Assembly: GCF_910592395.1 (NCBI RefSeq)
Contig: NC_088320.1
Location: forward strand, 5,642,001-5,706,000
Source: Lineus longissimus
Taxonomy: Eukaryota > Nemertea > Pilidiophora > Heteronemertea > Lineidae
Reading direction: 5' to 3'
Length of the DNA: 64,000 nt
Shown: positions 61,325 through 64,000 of the stretch, one piece after another
How positions within the stretch are numbered: position 1 is the stretch's first letter
Layout: each line of letters starts with the position of its first letter
Translations under genes and position numbers: made by a program
Notes under the pieces: model-generated
Told to the model about the DNA's origin: nothing
What the model saw: only the letters and a program-made list of their open reading frames with translations
Databases searched by the model: none

Positions 61325-61585
61325 TATATCATATAATAATAATAATAATGATGCGTCTTATATAGCGCAGTATCCAGGCCGTTTGCCCGCTCAAAGCGCT
61401 TTACATTATTACCCCGGTCTCTCCTGAAACCTTTCAGTAGAACTCAGAAAGGCTGCCGTCAATTCAGCGCACTAGCTGATCATTCCAACCGGTACCCATT
61501 TATACACCTGGGTGGAGAGAAGCAACTGCAGGGTTAAGTGTCTTGCCCAGGGACACTGATTAAACTATGTTTATCCTGGTAATAA
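61325..61585 (-). mobile_element. SINE copy, reverse orientation
   Basis: Read on the minus strand: gtgtccctgggcaagacact (central motif shared with the Canopy-intron SINE), ccacccaggtgtataaatgg, then gagaccggggtaataatgta, aaagcgctttgagc and a 3' ATT-rich tail. Its body matches the end of the SINE at 41,700-41,935. Confidence 0.75.
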
Positions 61586-62216
61586 ATAAGCTTTTAATCC
61601 CCCCCCCCCACCACCACCACCACAATTTTTTTGTTTTTTGACCTAAATATCCGCAAAGGCCTATGCCAGTTGATCATTTTTTCTATTTGTAAAGAAACGG
61701 TTGGGTAAAGAAAACAAGCGAGAGAAATCGGTGTGTTATTCATCTCCAGCTTGTTTTCTACAGCCAACAAGAGATATTCAAATATTTGCCAATGGAGCTC
61801 TTCCAAGTTGTCCTGAAATATGAATACGTTTATTTAAAAAAAAACGATGGTGTACGTACATGTATCTGCATTAATTCTAACGACACTACCGTCTAGCCGT
61901 CCTGACTTGGAAGACGCACCAACTGTTGTCTTTAGACGAACTGCACTCAATTAAATAGCATTATTCTATTTCATTTAAAACTTCGAAGTCCTATGACTAA
62001 GAAACAGTCACTTGAAGTGAAATACTGAACATATAATACAGTTCGAGCCGTTGAGCTTTTCTGTTAAAACAGAGATCATTCTTGAGCCGTATCCTCTGCC
62101 GTACAATGACATTTGAGTTGAATTGTGTCGATATCTTCTCCTGGCAAAGTGAAGTGACTTCAGATGACAATAAAATAGAGTGTACTAATTTGTCCTCAAA
62201 TGTTTGGGTGTTTTAG

Positions 62217-62320
62217 TCAATTTCAATAAGTTTGAAAAAACTGTTCGTTCTAAAAATACATTTGCAGGCGAACTGCTTGTTGTTCCCAAAAGCATCGAAG
62301 CAAACTGTTTTACATTTGTT
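62217..62320. repeat. dispersed repeat shared with about 32,697-32,790
   Basis: Both copies share aggcgaactg, ccaaaagcatcg and agcaaa in the same order and orientation over about 95 bp, with roughly three in four bases agreeing by eye. The partner lies just upstream of the last cysteine-module exons (intron 6). Confidence 0.6.
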
Positions 62321-62746
62321 TTCTTTGGCGGACAGGAAGATCTCTGAAGATACACCAACTGAGCAGCGTGAGCGTCGTCAGGACAAAGTTTGACGATTAC
62401 TGATCCCCATAAAACGCGTTTCATGGGGGTCAGTCGGTGTCTCTTCAAATCTAGGTACGATTAAACCTGACATTAAAAGTTTAAAGTACACTAACTTACA
62501 CATTTCTAAATAGCATTTTGTGCATACTTTAAAATCCATCCTAAAATGTCAGATATCGGGCCTGCGATACATGGGTTAAGGCAGGTTATCAGACCTGGGT
62601 ATTCTTATTTTACATATCTTTACAAATGTTGGTGATTTTTCGTAACCGTACCGAATCGTTTCCAGACCATTACACCAGTCCGACCGAATACAACTTTAAG
62701 GCGTCCTAAAGAATTAAGCCAAATAAAAGAGACTAGAGTTTCCGGG

Positions 62747-62753
62747 TATATAG
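62747..62753 (+). promoter_or_regulatory. TATA box of the 62.8-kb gene
   Basis: TATATAG in a G/C-rich setting (ccgggtatataggcc), 95 bases before ATG 62,842. A start site near 62,775-62,780 would give a leader of about 65 bases. Confidence 0.6.
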
Positions 62754-62841
62754 GCCATCGCCACCACGGGTCTCGTTACCAGGGGCCAGGGGTTCGTTGA
62801 TATCGCGGCATTTTCTGCGCAGACTTTTTGAGAGCTCGACG

Positions 62842-64000
62842 ATGGGTTTCTGCGCTCCGAAGATGGAAATTATCTTTCTAGCCTTCATTGTGGTTTATGT
62901 GGCAACAGTGGGAGCTTATGGTAGGTTTTCATATACAAGTATCTATCTAAATTTCAAGAAGCAGATTTAACACAATATCTTGAATGATTATTTCCGTATA
63001 ATGGAGTACCAAATAGGCGGGTGAAATCCTTTTAAGATGTCGATAATCAAGCCTGTGGCTTGCCTGCAAATCATAGGCCTGATCACTTATCTCTTTAAAA
63101 GGATTCAAATATCCATATATCGGAAGAAAGTAAATCCCTGTTTTTGAAGTTCTATATCCTTCTGCGTTCGCGGCTGCCTGGAGGAATCATTCTCACCATC
63201 ACGACCTGCGGGCATGTCTGGGTGCCACTATATACTGCTGCGCGTCAATTAGGTGTTATGACCTTGTTTCTCCCCCTTAGGCCAGCTAAAAGAGTCAAAT
63301 GCCTATCTAAATTGACCGTATTCTTTTCCAATTGCAGTGGAAGTCAAAACACCACGGGACACTCCCTATGATGTTAAGAACACGATCTTCTACTTACTGA
63401 CCGGGAACTACACAGTTGGTACCAAGGAGAAGTTTGGGACTTTTCAAGTTCAGGAGATGAACCTCAACCGCGACGCCTGGGTGATCTTTTACACCAAGCC
63501 ACAAACTAATACAGTCCGCAGTGGAGACTCACCCTGTGAGGACGACCTACGGCAAATTCCCCAGGATAGGATTATGAAGATATACAATAACCATACGATC
63601 AAGGGTAAGCAATTAGGTGAAATAAATTCGTAGCATGGTCATGATGCGATATCTTTCGCATAAAATTCGTCATAACATCTCCACATTCCGTTTTTTCCCT
63701 GATAATGATTTAATATTTTTTTTATTAACCTGTTTTACTGTTTTCTTTTTTCTAGTGAGCAGTGACACCCCTGACCAATGGAACATTCAGAAGAACACCA
63801 TTGTGTGTTTCCAACTCCTACAGAAGGCTTCCAGAGAAGAATGGGGAAGCTTTAAGTACAAGTATGAAGGTATGTTTCCAATTCCTGGCGTTTCCGATGC
63901 CCAGGTGATGGATAAACCCCCACCCCAATCGTCTCGTGAACGGACGGTCGAAGGTTCTAGGCCCGATGGTAACCTCTTTCTGATGCGGCGGGTTTGTTAG
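62842..64000 (+). CDS. secreted protein of unknown family, 5' part
   Basis: Coding exons 62842-62920, 63338-63604 and 63756-63869; introns and the final donor (GTATGT) are all phase 1, and the gene continues beyond the window. Residues 1-26 are a signal peptide (core MEIIFLAFIVVYVATVGAY). The mature part has two N-glycosylation sequons (NYT at 50, NHT at 111), single cysteines at 93 and 133, and an aromatic, strand-like middle (FGTFQVQEM, AWVIFYTKP), suggesting an extracellular beta-rich domain. If the last donor is not used, the frame stays open and ends at a TAG at 63,998-64,000, adding about 43 residues, which would give a retained-intron short form. A TATA box lies upstream. I recognise no family. 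Confidence 0.72.

Overview
The window is nuclear DNA from an animal, most likely a marine invertebrate. Genes are split by GT-AG introns and intergenic DNA is AT-rich. There are tRNA-derived SINEs, foldback and TIR elements, many minisatellites, and two clear animal genes: a Canopy-family ER protein (CNPY) and the uracil-DNA glycosylase SMUG1. I cannot name the species or phylum from sequence alone. All gene models are hand-built from reading frame, splice consensus and phase agreement. No alignment or transcript data were available.

Layout. 0-2.5 kb: one minus-strand first exon with an EH1-like repressor motif, perhaps the start of a homeobox gene running off the left edge. 3.4-7.7 kb: a 40-bp tandem array and a 2.8-kb degenerate satellite. 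7.8-14.8 kb: CNPY (minus, 5 exons, 235 aa) head-to-head with SMUG1 (plus, 3 coding exons, 656 aa with a long extra N-terminus). 14.9-19 kb: a mosaic of related repeats, a 120-bp near-perfect hairpin and one minus-strand terminal exon. 19.6-25 kb: minus-strand exons of one or two unrecognised genes; one exon abuts a foldback element with a probable target-site duplication. 26.1-30.1 kb: a plus-strand six-exon gene for a 666-aa acidic, partly coiled-coil protein that I do not recognise.

32.1-41.2 kb holds the most striking locus. A minus-strand gene of seven coding exons encodes a predicted 246-aa secreted precursor: a signal-peptide exon, then six exons each carrying one four-cysteine module (C-x3-C-x8-C-x-C; core CYYGMGGxACDC) followed by basic cleavage sites, mostly KR. 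Every coding intron is phase 1, so modules can be duplicated or lost without breaking the frame. It looks like a multi-copy peptide precursor (hormone, antimicrobial or other secreted peptide). I recognise no named family.

41-62.7 kb is gene-poor: SINE copies, dispersed repeats, palindrome clusters and microsatellites, with only weak exon candidates. At 62.8 kb a plus-strand gene for a secreted protein begins with a TATA box and signal peptide and runs off the right edge. Apart from the shared CNPY/SMUG1 promoter interval, nothing suggests the genes form a pathway.
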